A DNA stretch of 35,565 bases from Desulfamplus sp. (GTDB lineage Bacteria; Desulfobacterota; Desulfobacteria; Desulfobacterales; Desulfobacteraceae), in assembly GCA_015232935.1 (NCBI GenBank), contig JADFYT010000004.1, forward strand, positions 1-35,565. The letters run 5' to 3'. Position 1 is the stretch's first letter, and each line of letters opens with the position of its first letter. The notes beneath the pieces were generated by a model. The model was given only the letters and a program-made list of their open reading frames with translations. It was not told the origin of the DNA and did no database searches. This document shows, piece by piece, positions 12,992 to 21,766 of the stretch. The translations under genes were made by a program, and so were the position numbers.

Positions 12992-14329
12992 TCAAAAAGA
13001 CAAAATATAATCGTCGTACCCAAGGCTGTTGAGAACTTCAGCACCATTTTCAGTAACGCGGATCATGTTTTCAAGTCTTATTCCGCCCCATTCAGGGATA
13101 TATATTCCAGGCTCAACCGTTACCACCATGCCAACTTCAAGCAATGTGTCATCCAATCTTGACAGACGCGGAGGTTCATGAATGGCAATCCCGACACCGT
13201 GACCCAGGGCGTGGTTGAACTTGCCGTTGAACTTTGAATTGTCAATATGCTCTCTTGCAATCCGGTCAATATCACTGCATTTGATTCCGGGGCGAATAGC
13301 CTCCACAGCTTTTTTTTGTGCATCAAAAAGGGTCTCGTATGCCTCCTTGAACCTCTCATCAGGCTCTCCAGCCACAAGTGTCCTTGATATGTCACTGCAA
13401 TATCCATTTAGTTTGGCACCAAAATCAAAAAGCAGGGGCTCATTTTTTTTGAATCGCCTCTGTTCTGGTATGGCATGTGGCAGAGCACTGTTGGGGCCTG
13501 AAGCGGCAATAACGGGAAAGGAGAGACCATCTCCTCCATTTTCCCTGATCAGCTTTTCAAGCAGCCATGCAGCCTCTTTTTCTGTCATGCCCGGATGTAT
13601 CTGGCTTTTAAGTTTCACAAAAGCGTTTTCAGCAATCTCAAGACTTGCCTTTATCGCCTCTATCTCTTTTGTGTCTTTTGTGATTCTAAGGTTTTTCAAA
13701 GTCTCGTCAGCCGGTACAAGATCAATTTCAGGGCACTTATCATCAATGGTTTTCTTTATTTTGCTGTATAGGTCAAATGTTAGTCTTGATGTTTCCAAAG
13801 CTATCTTGTATCTGTCAGATCTCCTGTCAGACTGCTTTGCTGGATATGCTGTCCCATTGATATCTTTCTTGCCTGTTCCATTGATATCTTTTTTTGGCAC
13901 ACTATTGACATCTTTGACTGTGTTATTGCCCTCCTTTCTGGATTCAGATGATTTGAGTATCCCGGGTAGTTCTGATGCAATCCCCTTTTCGTAGCAGAAA
14001 ACAGAGTATAGTCTGGCCTCGCTGAGTGCTTGCAGCTTGTATCTGGAATCTGTGGCAAGTATCAGATCTTTTGGGGTTATTACAAGAAACCCCGCACTTT
14101 CATCATAATTTCCATCTTCACCTGTAAAGCCACTCAAATATCTTCTGTTTTCGTCCGAGAAGATTATAACAGCATCAAGGTTGTTTTTTTTGATGCCTTG
14201 TCTAAGGATGTCAATCCTTCTTTTGATGCTGGCATGTGGGTTTTGAGTGTGATAAAAATCAGATCGTCTCGGAGCATCTGTACGGTCTGAATTTGTCTTG
14301 TCTGAATTTTTCTGGTAAATATCTTGCAT
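12992..14329 (-). CDS. M24-family Xaa-Pro aminopeptidase/dipeptidase
   Basis: The 445-residue protein has a creatinase-like N-terminal domain (35-215) and a pita-bread catalytic domain (220-440). The five metal ligands are visible: Asp302 (LLFDFGAK), Asp313 (CSDIS), His377 (LGHGVG), Glu406 (TVEPGIY) and Glu420 (IRLEN). His285 in PHAIP is the conserved catalytic histidine. Such cytoplasmic enzymes remove N-terminal residues before proline using two Mn or Co ions. An insert at about 130-168 is hydrophilic and contains a tandem KKDINGT duplication, which lengthens the protein beyond the usual 350-370 residues. It stands alone, convergent with the atp operon. Confidence 0.92.
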   Translation of the reverse strand: MQDIYQKNSDKTNSDRTDAPRRSDFYHTQNPHASIKRRIDILRQGIKKNNLDAVIIFSDENRRYLSGFTGEDGNYDESAGFLVITPKDLILATDSRYKLQALSEARLYSVFCYEKGIASELPGILKSSESRKEGNNTVKDVNSVPKKDINGTGKKDINGTAYPAKQSDRRSDRYKIALETSRLTFDLYSKIKKTIDDKCPEIDLVPADETLKNLRITKDTKEIEAIKASLEIAENAFVKLKSQIHPGMTEKEAAWLLEKLIRENGGDGLSFPVIAASGPNSALPHAIPEQRRFKKNEPLLFDFGAKLNGYCSDISRTLVAGEPDERFKEAYETLFDAQKKAVEAIRPGIKCSDIDRIAREHIDNSKFNGKFNHALGHGVGIAIHEPPRLSRLDDTLLEVGMVVTVEPGIYIPEWGGIRLENMIRVTENGAEVLNSLGYDDYILSF

Positions 14330-14459
14330 GACTGTTATCCAAATTCCTGTATTTCAGATAGAAAATTTTATGAGGACTTGATATAAGCCCTTATTTATGA
14401 AAGGTTATTGACGCTGGCAAGAATAGCGTCTCTCTACCATGCACTGTTAAAACAAGTCA

Positions 14460-17174
14460 ATGGATGGTGAAAAAATGGCTGCACAAAACAAGGAAACAGG
14501 CTCTTTTGCAAGATCTGCGTTGAAAGTATCTGTACTGATTTTCATCATTGCAGGTGCTTTGGTTTTTATCACTATTCCTCATGTGGTGGCTCCTGTTGCA
14601 CAAAATCTGCTTCTTGAAAAGGCAAGGTCAATTCCCGATCTTGGCCGCTTTGATCTTGACATTCAAAGCATAGGACTTTCAGGCATTGGCATCGGCAACA
14701 TAACCACCGGAGATTCCATCTCAATAGACTCTCTGTTCTGTGGCTATTCTCCTCTATCCTTGGTGAAAAAAAGCATCAGCAGTCTTGATATTTCAGGGCT
14801 TGAAATAAAAGGGGTAATAGATGACACAGATCCTCTTTTTGCAGATTTTTCACCATCTTCGGCAAAGAGTGATAATGGCGAGGATTCGCGGGTCAAAAAA
14901 GAATCCAGGATCAGGCACCTTGCTTCCATATTGCCTTTTCTGCCACCTGTGATAGCGATCAAGCACTCGTTTCTGACCATGAAATATCAAAATTCAATTA
15001 TGAGCATACCTTTTAGCCTTATTGCTGAAATAGACCACAAAAATTACCATATCAATCTGATCTTGACCCTTCTTCCTATGGGACAGAAGGTTAAAATTTC
15101 TATAGATGCAGATATCAGAAATATCGCTGGATCCCAAAATCAATCTCGCATTAAAACCCTGTTTCGCTCTGTAGTGCTTGATGCCTACAATGTCTCCTGG
15201 TCACATGTCAATGAATTGATCTACATATTTGCACCGGAGGCCGATATAAAATTGACAGGCAAATCCGATGTCACCCTTCTAATGGACTCGGATATCTCAA
15301 AGTGGAGGCTCAATGTGTCACACATTGGAATAAAAGAGCCTCTTGATGGAGAGATAAACAATATTGTTTTAAATCTGGCTTTAAATGATTTTGAAAAACT
15401 TTTTGGACAGCGGGCAGATAAGAGTGAACCTGTGCAATCATCCTCCCCGTCTCTTTATCCGGCTGTTGCGGCAGAAGGGTCTTTCTGGTTTGGCAGCGAT
15501 ATGGTCTCGCCGGTAAATGTTATATATGGCATTACAGTTAATAATGACAAAAAATGGTCATTCTCTTTAAAGGGCAGGGAGATGTGGCCACGAAAAACTT
15601 TTACCATTGGAGACAGGGATTCTGTTCTTAGGGTGAATGCTCCTGATATTGAGATCGACTGCAATGGAGAAGGGGGATCAACAGATGGAATAGTTAAAAT
15701 GACTATGGGAAGGCTGATTTCCGAAAAGCAGGACATTGCTTTGGAAAGCGTAAAATTTCAACTACCGTTCAAATATGGGGACAACATAAAATATGGTGAG
15801 AACGGGAAAAAGACACAGAAAAAAGAGATCAGCAAATATGGCACAAAAGGCTACTTCAATATTGACGCGATTCAATACAAGGGCAGAAAGATCGCATCTC
15901 TTGACAGTAGCGTATCCATGCTTCCGGCAGGAAAAAACAGCAAGAAAGACGCAGGGGTCAGCATGGGAATCACGGTTGATGGCAAGATAAATATCGATGA
16001 CCTGACCGGCATTCCTGTGAAGTCAAAAATTGGGATGCTAAAGGATAGTGGCTTGATGGCAGATTTGAGCTATCAGCTCGATCCCACAACCGTGACACCT
16101 GATCTGGTCAGGAAAATATATCTGTTTTCTGATGGCCAAAAGTTCTCTGCTGACGCGGCAGGCAAGGCAAAAAAAAGGACAGAATATACAGGCAAAGATT
16201 CAGAGAATGCGGGCAACGGTACAGATATAATGTCTGGAATGGATTTCAGTTTCAGGATTGCGTCAAATGGCTGGTTTGCATTTCGTGATCATCAGATGGA
16301 TAGCCATCTGAATCTTGATCTGAGTGACGGAACATTTTCAATGCCTGAAAAGAAGATCAATCTGAGCGGTATCAGCACATCTGTTGTCTTTAATGAACTT
16401 CCTTCCATGCGATCTGTTGCAGGACAGGTTCTGACCATTGAGAAGATCGACATCAAGGATCTTGAAATATCCAACGCAAGGGTAAAATATACAATTGAAT
16501 CCAACAAGAAGTCTGTATCCGGCAAAGAGCGTCTGCCAACTAAAGGCAAATCTGAATACATCCCCGCACTTCTTGTTGAAAATGCCTCTTTTAACTGGTG
16601 TGACGGCAAGGTTATATCTGATTCCATACGTTTTTCCTCGTCAGATAGCAATTATCATATGAGCCTCTTCTGTGACAGGCTCAAACTCTCGTCTATCTTG
16701 CAGCAGGTAGGGGCATTTGACGCAGAAGGGGAGGGTACTCTCAATGGCAGGATTCCAGTATCGTTTTCAGGGGGCGATATCTCTTTTGACAATGGTTTTC
16801 TATATTCAACACCAGGTCAGGGTGGAAAGATAAAGGTGCTTGGCACAGAGAAACTTACAGCAGGCATACCAATGGACACGCCACAGTTTTCTCAGGTCGA
16901 TCTGGCCAGGGAGGCACTTAAAAACTACAGGTATGAATGGGCAAGGCTCGGGTTTGATACGCAGGGAGATCAACTTGTAGTTAAAATGGAGTTTGACGGC
17001 AAACCCGAAAACGCACTGCCATTTGTATATAAGAAAGATTTGGGAAGTTTTGTTAGGGTTAGTGGAAAAAATGCCGGCTCTCATTTTCAGGGGATCAAGA
17101 TAGATCTGAATCTTCAACTGCCGTTTAATAGAGTGTTGAGGTTCGGCAATCAGATGAACAATCTTTTTAAATAA
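14460..17174 (+). CDS. Large AsmA/YdbH-like envelope protein
   Basis: The 904-residue protein has one N-terminal membrane anchor or signal (about 19-42, VSVLIFIIAGALVFITIPHV) and otherwise repeating beta-rich sequence with no further membrane helix. The C-terminal part (FDAEGEGTLNGRIPVSFSGG, then LREALKNYRYEWARLGFD-like text, then KIDLNLQLPFNRVLRF) resembles the YdbH family, a group of AsmA-like periplasm-spanning proteins implicated in moving phospholipids to the outer membrane. A role as intermembrane lipid bridge is inferred from that resemblance. E. coli neighbours ynbE and ydbL are not visible here. ATG 14475 is an alternative start. The next gene is a small membrane protein on the same strand. 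Confidence 0.75.
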   Translation: MDGEKMAAQNKETGSFARSALKVSVLIFIIAGALVFITIPHVVAPVAQNLLLEKARSIPDLGRFDLDIQSIGLSGIGIGNITTGDSISIDSLFCGYSPLSLVKKSISSLDISGLEIKGVIDDTDPLFADFSPSSAKSDNGEDSRVKKESRIRHLASILPFLPPVIAIKHSFLTMKYQNSIMSIPFSLIAEIDHKNYHINLILTLLPMGQKVKISIDADIRNIAGSQNQSRIKTLFRSVVLDAYNVSWSHVNELIYIFAPEADIKLTGKSDVTLLMDSDISKWRLNVSHIGIKEPLDGEINNIVLNLALNDFEKLFGQRADKSEPVQSSSPSLYPAVAAEGSFWFGSDMVSPVNVIYGITVNNDKKWSFSLKGREMWPRKTFTIGDRDSVLRVNAPDIEIDCNGEGGSTDGIVKMTMGRLISEKQDIALESVKFQLPFKYGDNIKYGENGKKTQKKEISKYGTKGYFNIDAIQYKGRKIASLDSSVSMLPAGKNSKKDAGVSMGITVDGKINIDDLTGIPVKSKIGMLKDSGLMADLSYQLDPTTVTPDLVRKIYLFSDGQKFSADAAGKAKKRTEYTGKDSENAGNGTDIMSGMDFSFRIASNGWFAFRDHQMDSHLNLDLSDGTFSMPEKKINLSGISTSVVFNELPSMRSVAGQVLTIEKIDIKDLEISNARVKYTIESNKKSVSGKERLPTKGKSEYIPALLVENASFNWCDGKVISDSIRFSSSDSNYHMSLFCDRLKLSSILQQVGAFDAEGEGTLNGRIPVSFSGGDISFDNGFLYSTPGQGGKIKVLGTEKLTAGIPMDTPQFSQVDLAREALKNYRYEWARLGFDTQGDQLVVKMEFDGKPENALPFVYKKDLGSFVRVSGKNAGSHFQGIKIDLNLQLPFNRVLRFGNQMNNLFK

Positions 17175-17244
17175 TCTGAAGTGATCCGGTTTGCCTGAAA
17201 AGGTAGTATCTGGATGATAAGGTTTAAAATGGAATGCAGCTCTT

Positions 17245-17514
17245 ATGGTCTCTTTGGTATTGTTAATTTTCTTTTTCTGGATATTGGTTCTGTTTTATCC
17301 CTTGGCGGTCGCAATAATTGTTCTGACCGGGTGGATTATCAAAAAATGGGGCGACTCTTCTTCTGAAGATAAAGAGTCAAGGATCATACGCCACAAACAG
17401 ATTGATTTCAGAACTGATCGTCTCAAGGAGATTGTTTTCCAGGTCTCTGTCTGGCTGGTATTGTTTGTTGCCGCACCATTTGCCATGTACTGTATTTATG
17501 TAGGTATATATTGA
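17245..17514 (+). CDS. Small two-helix membrane protein, unknown function
   Basis: The 89 residues contain a strongly hydrophobic first segment (about 2-34, VSLVLLIFFFWILVLFYPLA and onward), a charged middle (35-64) and a second membrane segment (66-88). No family is recognised. It lies 70 bases after the YdbH-like gene in the same direction and may be co-transcribed. The ribosome-binding site is weak (GGAATG), so the exact start is uncertain. Confidence 0.6.
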   Translation: MVSLVLLIFFFWILVLFYPLAVAIIVLTGWIIKKWGDSSSEDKESRIIRHKQIDFRTDRLKEIVFQVSVWLVLFVAAPFAMYCIYVGIY

Positions 17515-17526
17515 TATTTAATTTGG

Positions 17527-17633
17527 GGCATGCTTCATTTGCGGGCTTAGACGTTCTTTAACCTCATTCCCATTTTCAGGGGATTTTCTGAAAAAAAAGT
17601 GTAAACTGCTTTTGAGGTGATATGAAACATGCC
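17527..17633 (+). mobile_element. MITE-like 107-bp element, copy 1
   Basis: The ends are 12-bp terminal inverted repeats: GGCATGCTTCAT (17527-17538) and ATGAAACATGCC (17622-17633), matching at 11 of 12 positions. Inside are further nested complementary pairs, ACCTCA (17561-17566) / TGAGGT (17613-17618) and TTTTCAG (17573-17579) / CTGAAAA (17588-17594). A second copy in the same orientation lies at 32213-32317. No protein is encoded. It could be a non-autonomous transposon relic or a structured RNA. The rest of the gap up to the tRNA (17634-17767) shows nothing further. Confidence 0.6.
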
Positions 17634-17767
17634 GAATTTTGAGTGTTTTTTCTATTTTTAGATTGACTTTACCTTCTATTTGAGATAGAGAGTACCCCAC
17701 ATAAATTTGACTGTAACATTATCTTGTCAGTTGTAACATCCTTGATGTCCGGTCAAACAAATGATGT

Positions 17768-17852
17768 GCCGAAGTGGTGGAATTGGTAGACACGCTAGAC
17801 TTAGGATCTAGTACCGCAAGGTGTGGAAGTTCAAGTCTTCTCTTCGGTACCA
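17768..17852 (+). tRNA. tRNA-Leu (anticodon UAG)
   Basis: The 85-nt sequence folds as a class II tRNA. The acceptor stem is GCCGAAG / CTTCGGT, with a G-U first pair. The anticodon stem CTAGA / TCTAG surrounds the loop CTTAGGA with anticodon TAG. There is a long variable arm (ACCGCAAGGTGT), a T loop TTCAAGT, and an encoded 3' CCA. Confidence 0.97.
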
Positions 17853-17865
17853 TCAAGTTAACAAC

Positions 17866-17909
17866 AAGGGTTTTGAGATTGTTTTTACAATTTCTCAAAA
17901 CCCTTTTTT
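17866..17909 (+). terminator. Rho-independent terminator after tRNA-Leu
   Basis: AAGGGTTTTGAGA (17866-17878) pairs with TCTCAAAACCCTT (17893-17905), with an inner TTG/CAA extension, and is followed by TTTT. Confidence 0.9.
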
Positions 17910-18016
17910 GGGTTTTGGGGTCAGCCCCTTCCGGTTTTAATTATCCGCAGGAAAAAATCGTTGATTGTTTGATGCCCTGTTGGTATTTAAAGATCAATAA
18001 AATCAATATAAACATT

Positions 18017-18137
18017 CATGGTCGCTGCGTGGTCACCCCGAATCATGAAAACCAGCATGAATTTTAACGCTAAACGCTCATGGTCAGAGTTCAGCTCCTC
18101 CCCCAACCATGAAAAATACTATGTGTTTTCACGGTAA
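18017..18137 (+). repeat. Imperfect ~62-bp tandem repeat including dispersed repeat copy B
   Basis: CATGGTC recurs at 18017 and 18079, CATGAAAA at 18044 and 18108, and ATGAATTTTAACG is echoed by ATGTGTTTTCACG, giving two diverged units. The second unit ends in the inverted repeat CCATGAAAA (18107-18115) / TTTTCACGG (18126-18134), which shares a 14-bp block (TTTTACCGTGAAAA on the minus strand) with the 8278-8318 repeat. The remainder of 17910-18152 has no gene that I can support. Confidence 0.5.
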
Positions 18138-18152
18138 AACAAAAGGATTACA

Positions 18153-19628
18153 ATGGCAGAAAAACAGATTATTTTAAGAAAAATTACACCTGTTCTGGTT
18201 TATGGCCGTCCTCTTCTGGTTTTTGCAGGGATGATTTGTGCAATGGCTGTCATGTTTACCCGTAATTACTCTATATACCTTGCCGGTACTTTTCTGCTTT
18301 TCACATCCATGATATTTGATCTTGTTGACGGCTGGTTTTCCGAACGTTTCAGCCGAAATCCTACTCTCGCGGAACTTGCTGATCTTATTATGGATAGAGT
18401 TGTCTATTCGATTGTTTTTCCTCTTGTTGCCGTTGGCATGATGTGGAGGCTGCTTTTTGTTTCACCTGCCCATAGCCGTTTGGAGCTTTTGCATGCTATT
18501 TTTGTCTTGATTATCTGTGTGACAGTTCTTGTTAGAAACAATTTTGCTCACTTCATGCGTGGTTTTGCTTCAAGATATGGCCAGGAACCTGAATTGCGCG
18601 AACTTACCCGCCTTCGCACTATTGTCGCTGCCCCGCTTGGACTTTTGCTTTATGTGCACGCATTTTATGTCCCTTTTTCAGGAGAATCCTCAACTCTTTA
18701 CGCATTTATAACAAAACTTGGGAATTTGCCGTTGCGAAACCTGTTTATTGTGGAGATACTTTTTCTGATAATCAATTTTGGTTCTATTGCAGGTTATTGC
18801 AGAAAATATGGAACATATTGCCTTGACGAAATATGTCTTGACGATAACATGTTGAGACGCAGGATACTTTCAGTCTTTCCTAACGCATTAACCTCCATGA
18901 ACGCTATTATGGGATTGCTGGCAGTTTTTTTTGCCTATCAGGGAAAGATGACAGAATCATATCTTCTTCTTATAGGAGCCGCTGTTTTTGACAAGCTGGA
19001 CGGAGCAATGGCAAGAAAACTTGGTTTGACAGAGCCTCTTCCGGGAGTTGTGCCCAAGGGCCATATAACTTTTGGCGGTCTTATGGATGACATAGCTGAC
19101 GGGGTGAGTTTTTGCATAGCTCCCGCATGGATATTCTATATATCTCTTTCTGTCCATCCAGGTCCTGATATTCGGACTCTTCCTCTAAATATTGTGGCAA
19201 TACTCTATGCACTGGCAGGCATTGCCAGACTTGTCTATTTTACGCTTGACAAGAATGCAATTCCGGGACTTTTCAAGGGGTTGCCAACACCGGCGGCCGC
19301 ACTTTTCGTCACTTCACCCCTGGTTATTATCGCACATGTGACAACTTCAGATCCTGAATGGAGCAATCAGCTTGCTTTTTTCACTTTTGGATTATTTATA
19401 TTTACATCTATCCTTATGAACTTCTATCCGGTCAAATATCTGCACATGGGACGGTTCATGGATCGTAATCCCTGGTTTACCTGGATTACGTTAACCTTGC
19501 TGATAATTTTTGTCTTTACTCCGTGGTTCGGGTATCTGGTGTTTGTTTTGATGCTTCTATATATTTTTTCACCGGCGATATCCTGGCGAATTGATCCTCA
19601 AGCTGCCGCAAGAGAGGGGAGAAAATGA
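18153..19628 (+). CDS. Tandem two-domain CDP-alcohol phosphatidyltransferase
   Basis: The 491-residue membrane protein holds two CDP-alcohol phosphatidyltransferase motifs. The first (DLVDGWFSER, Asp56 and Asp59, then Asp77 and Asp81) lacks the usual Ala-Arg pair and the Gly before the second Asp pair. The second, near 275-325, is complete: DKLDGAMAR, then GGLMDDIAD, followed by GVSFCIAPA as in phosphatidylserine synthases. Each is followed by several membrane helices. Family enzymes move a phosphatidyl group from CDP-diacylglycerol to an alcohol such as serine, glycerol phosphate or inositol phosphate, in the inner membrane. The second domain looks catalytic and PssA-like; the first may be altered in substrate or inactive. 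The gene stands alone between tRNA-Leu and the mot operon. Confidence 0.85.
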   Translation: MAEKQIILRKITPVLVYGRPLLVFAGMICAMAVMFTRNYSIYLAGTFLLFTSMIFDLVDGWFSERFSRNPTLAELADLIMDRVVYSIVFPLVAVGMMWRLLFVSPAHSRLELLHAIFVLIICVTVLVRNNFAHFMRGFASRYGQEPELRELTRLRTIVAAPLGLLLYVHAFYVPFSGESSTLYAFITKLGNLPLRNLFIVEILFLIINFGSIAGYCRKYGTYCLDEICLDDNMLRRRILSVFPNALTSMNAIMGLLAVFFAYQGKMTESYLLLIGAAVFDKLDGAMARKLGLTEPLPGVVPKGHITFGGLMDDIADGVSFCIAPAWIFYISLSVHPGPDIRTLPLNIVAILYALAGIARLVYFTLDKNAIPGLFKGLPTPAAALFVTSPLVIIAHVTTSDPEWSNQLAFFTFGLFIFTSILMNFYPVKYLHMGRFMDRNPWFTWITLTLLIIFVFTPWFGYLVFVLMLLYIFSPAISWRIDPQAAAREGRK

Positions 19629-19631
19629 CCC

Positions 19632-21761
19632 TCATTTGTAGGCTGGCAGGTAAATCTTGAAAATTGTCCCCTCATTGACTCTGCTGTAACAGAAAATATA
19701 CCCGTTATGGGCTTTTAGTATGCCATAAATCACTGACAGCCCAAGCCCTGTACCTCCGCCAACACCTTTTGTTGTGAAAAACGGGTCAAATATGCGATCT
19801 ATTACCTCTTGTGCCATTCCTGTACCTGTGTCAGATACTGTCAGCAATACATATTTCCCTTTTTTCATTGTTGGCTCTTCAGGGTACTCTTCTTTTATGA
19901 TTATATTGCGGGTTCTGATTTCGATTGTGCCACCTTGAGGCATGGCATCTCTGGAATTGAGGCAAAGGTTGGTAATAACCTGCTCAAACTGGTCTGAGTC
20001 AGCCAGCACAGGTTTTAGATTTTGGGCAAGATCAAGCTGTATATCAACCATTGTCGGAAGTTTGCGAGCAAGTGCTTTTTTGATGTTTAATACCCTGTTG
20101 TTCAGGTTGGTTGGCTCAAGATTGAGTTCAGCTCTGCGGCTGAATGCAAGCAGGTGCCTTACAAGATTTGCCCCTTTTCTGGCCGCGTCTATTATATCCT
20201 GAAGAATGTCTCTCTCCTTTTCCTGGGCATCCTCAATCAGGAACTCGCAGTTTCCATGAATGATATATAAAAGATTGTTGAAATCATGGGCAATGCCACC
20301 GGCAAGGGTGCCTACCGCTTCAAGTTTTCGTGCCCTTCTGAGATCTTCGTTCAGCTTCTCGATTGCTTTTCTCTCGGTGATATCCCTTGCGATTCCATAA
20401 AAATAGAGCTGGTGATTATTTTTGAAAAACATTGCGTTCATCTCTACAGGGAAAAAGGAACCATCCCTGCGTCTGTGTGATGTTTCAAAAATATGGGCAT
20501 CCCCTTCGGCTTTATTTTTCCACAGGTTGAGAAATTCTTGTTTGGTGAAAGAGTTATCAATATCTGAAAAATTGAGGCCGATCAGCTCGTCATGGGTTGT
20601 TCTTATCAATCTGCATGCCGATTGATTTGCATCAATAATCCTGCCGCTGTCTCTGCTTACAAGATAGATGGCGTCTGTGGCATTTGTAAACAAAAGGCGA
20701 TATTTACTCTCGCTCGCGGTAAGTCTTTTTTCCGCATCAAGGCGTTTTGCAATATCGCTCCTTGCCATTTGATAAAGTATCGCCAGAAACAAAAATACAG
20801 TGGCGACAAGCGACAAGACCACATATCCGATCCTGTTGAGAAAAAGTGAGTTTATATTTCTTGAAATGGCTGTCAGATTCGCAAGGTGGACAATATGCCA
20901 TCCCGGCAGATTGGCAACGGCTTCCCTGACCATATGATACTCATTGCCGGATCTGTCCCATACCCTGTTGTTGCTGTCCAGGGTAAATCCTGCCCAATCC
21001 CAGGGTCCCTCCCCAAACTGCCTTGAGTCGGACAGCCACTTTATATCCTTTTCCGGAATTTTCCACAGCAGCTTGTAAAGAAGTTCATCATTATCCGAAA
21101 CAAAGACAATGTCATGGTTGCCGGATATAACGGCACTTATTCCTGAAATATTTTGAACATCTGGAATATTTTGAAAATAGTGATCCTTGGGCATGAATAT
21201 TTTTTCAATTTTATCGATAGTATCCTTGACTACCAGCACTCCGGCCGGATGTTTCTGATCATCCAGATAGACAGGATGGCTGTAGTAGATTCCCCTTTTT
21301 CCTGATGTTACACCCTTGGCCATATAAACCATGTATTCTCCATCCATGGATTTTTTAAAATATGGCCGGAATGCGTAGTTTTTGCCTGTAAAACTGTCAG
21401 GATCATCGCGGTTGCTTGATGCCAGAACAGTGCCGTTTGAGTTCATGATATAGCATACATCAGCTCCCAAAGAGGCATTGATGTGATCAAGCATCAAATC
21501 TGCCTGCCCCAGGCTCTTCTTGTCAGGGCTCATCAATGGCTGTTTGAGTTTTGTAATGGCTGAAAGTACTTTTACCGCCTTTATATTGCCTTCAATAATA
21601 TTTGCCGTGATATTTTTAAGATTTTTGGTGTGTGCAGAAGCATGTATTTCAAATTCCTGTAATGATCTGCTCTTGAAGGATGAGTAATAGGAAAAAACTC
21701 CAATAATCGTGGAGAGAAGAGTCATAATACACAGTATGAAAAGAATGGATCGCAGTTTCAT
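19632..21761 (-). CDS. Membrane sensor histidine kinase (dCache-PAS-HisKA-HATPase)
   Basis: The 709-residue protein has a first membrane helix (5-27), a periplasmic dCache domain (30-305), a second helix (312-331), a PAS domain (about 350-465), HisKA with phospho-acceptor His492 in GGIAHDFNNLL, and an HATPase domain to the end (DTGTGM, FDPFFTTK, GTGLGLSV). The Cache part has the NRDDPDSFTGKNYAFRPYF segment typical of DctB-like sensors of C4-dicarboxylates or related organic acids. The HisKA wording is of the NtrB/hybrid-kinase group, but no receiver domain is attached and no response regulator is adjacent. It starts 5 bases after motA, so it appears to be expressed with the flagellar stator genes. 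Confidence 0.93.
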   Translation of the reverse strand: MKLRSILFILCIMTLLSTIIGVFSYYSSFKSRSLQEFEIHASAHTKNLKNITANIIEGNIKAVKVLSAITKLKQPLMSPDKKSLGQADLMLDHINASLGADVCYIMNSNGTVLASSNRDDPDSFTGKNYAFRPYFKKSMDGEYMVYMAKGVTSGKRGIYYSHPVYLDDQKHPAGVLVVKDTIDKIEKIFMPKDHYFQNIPDVQNISGISAVISGNHDIVFVSDNDELLYKLLWKIPEKDIKWLSDSRQFGEGPWDWAGFTLDSNNRVWDRSGNEYHMVREAVANLPGWHIVHLANLTAISRNINSLFLNRIGYVVLSLVATVFLFLAILYQMARSDIAKRLDAEKRLTASESKYRLLFTNATDAIYLVSRDSGRIIDANQSACRLIRTTHDELIGLNFSDIDNSFTKQEFLNLWKNKAEGDAHIFETSHRRRDGSFFPVEMNAMFFKNNHQLYFYGIARDITERKAIEKLNEDLRRARKLEAVGTLAGGIAHDFNNLLYIIHGNCEFLIEDAQEKERDILQDIIDAARKGANLVRHLLAFSRRAELNLEPTNLNNRVLNIKKALARKLPTMVDIQLDLAQNLKPVLADSDQFEQVITNLCLNSRDAMPQGGTIEIRTRNIIIKEEYPEEPTMKKGKYVLLTVSDTGTGMAQEVIDRIFDPFFTTKGVGGGTGLGLSVIYGILKAHNGYIFCYSRVNEGTIFKIYLPAYK

Positions 21762-21766
21762 GTTTT

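Noticed and set aside
13215-13994. 259-codon open frame antisense to the M24 peptidase
   Set aside because: The peptidase has all five metal ligands; the opposite frame is a Ser/Leu-rich shadow.
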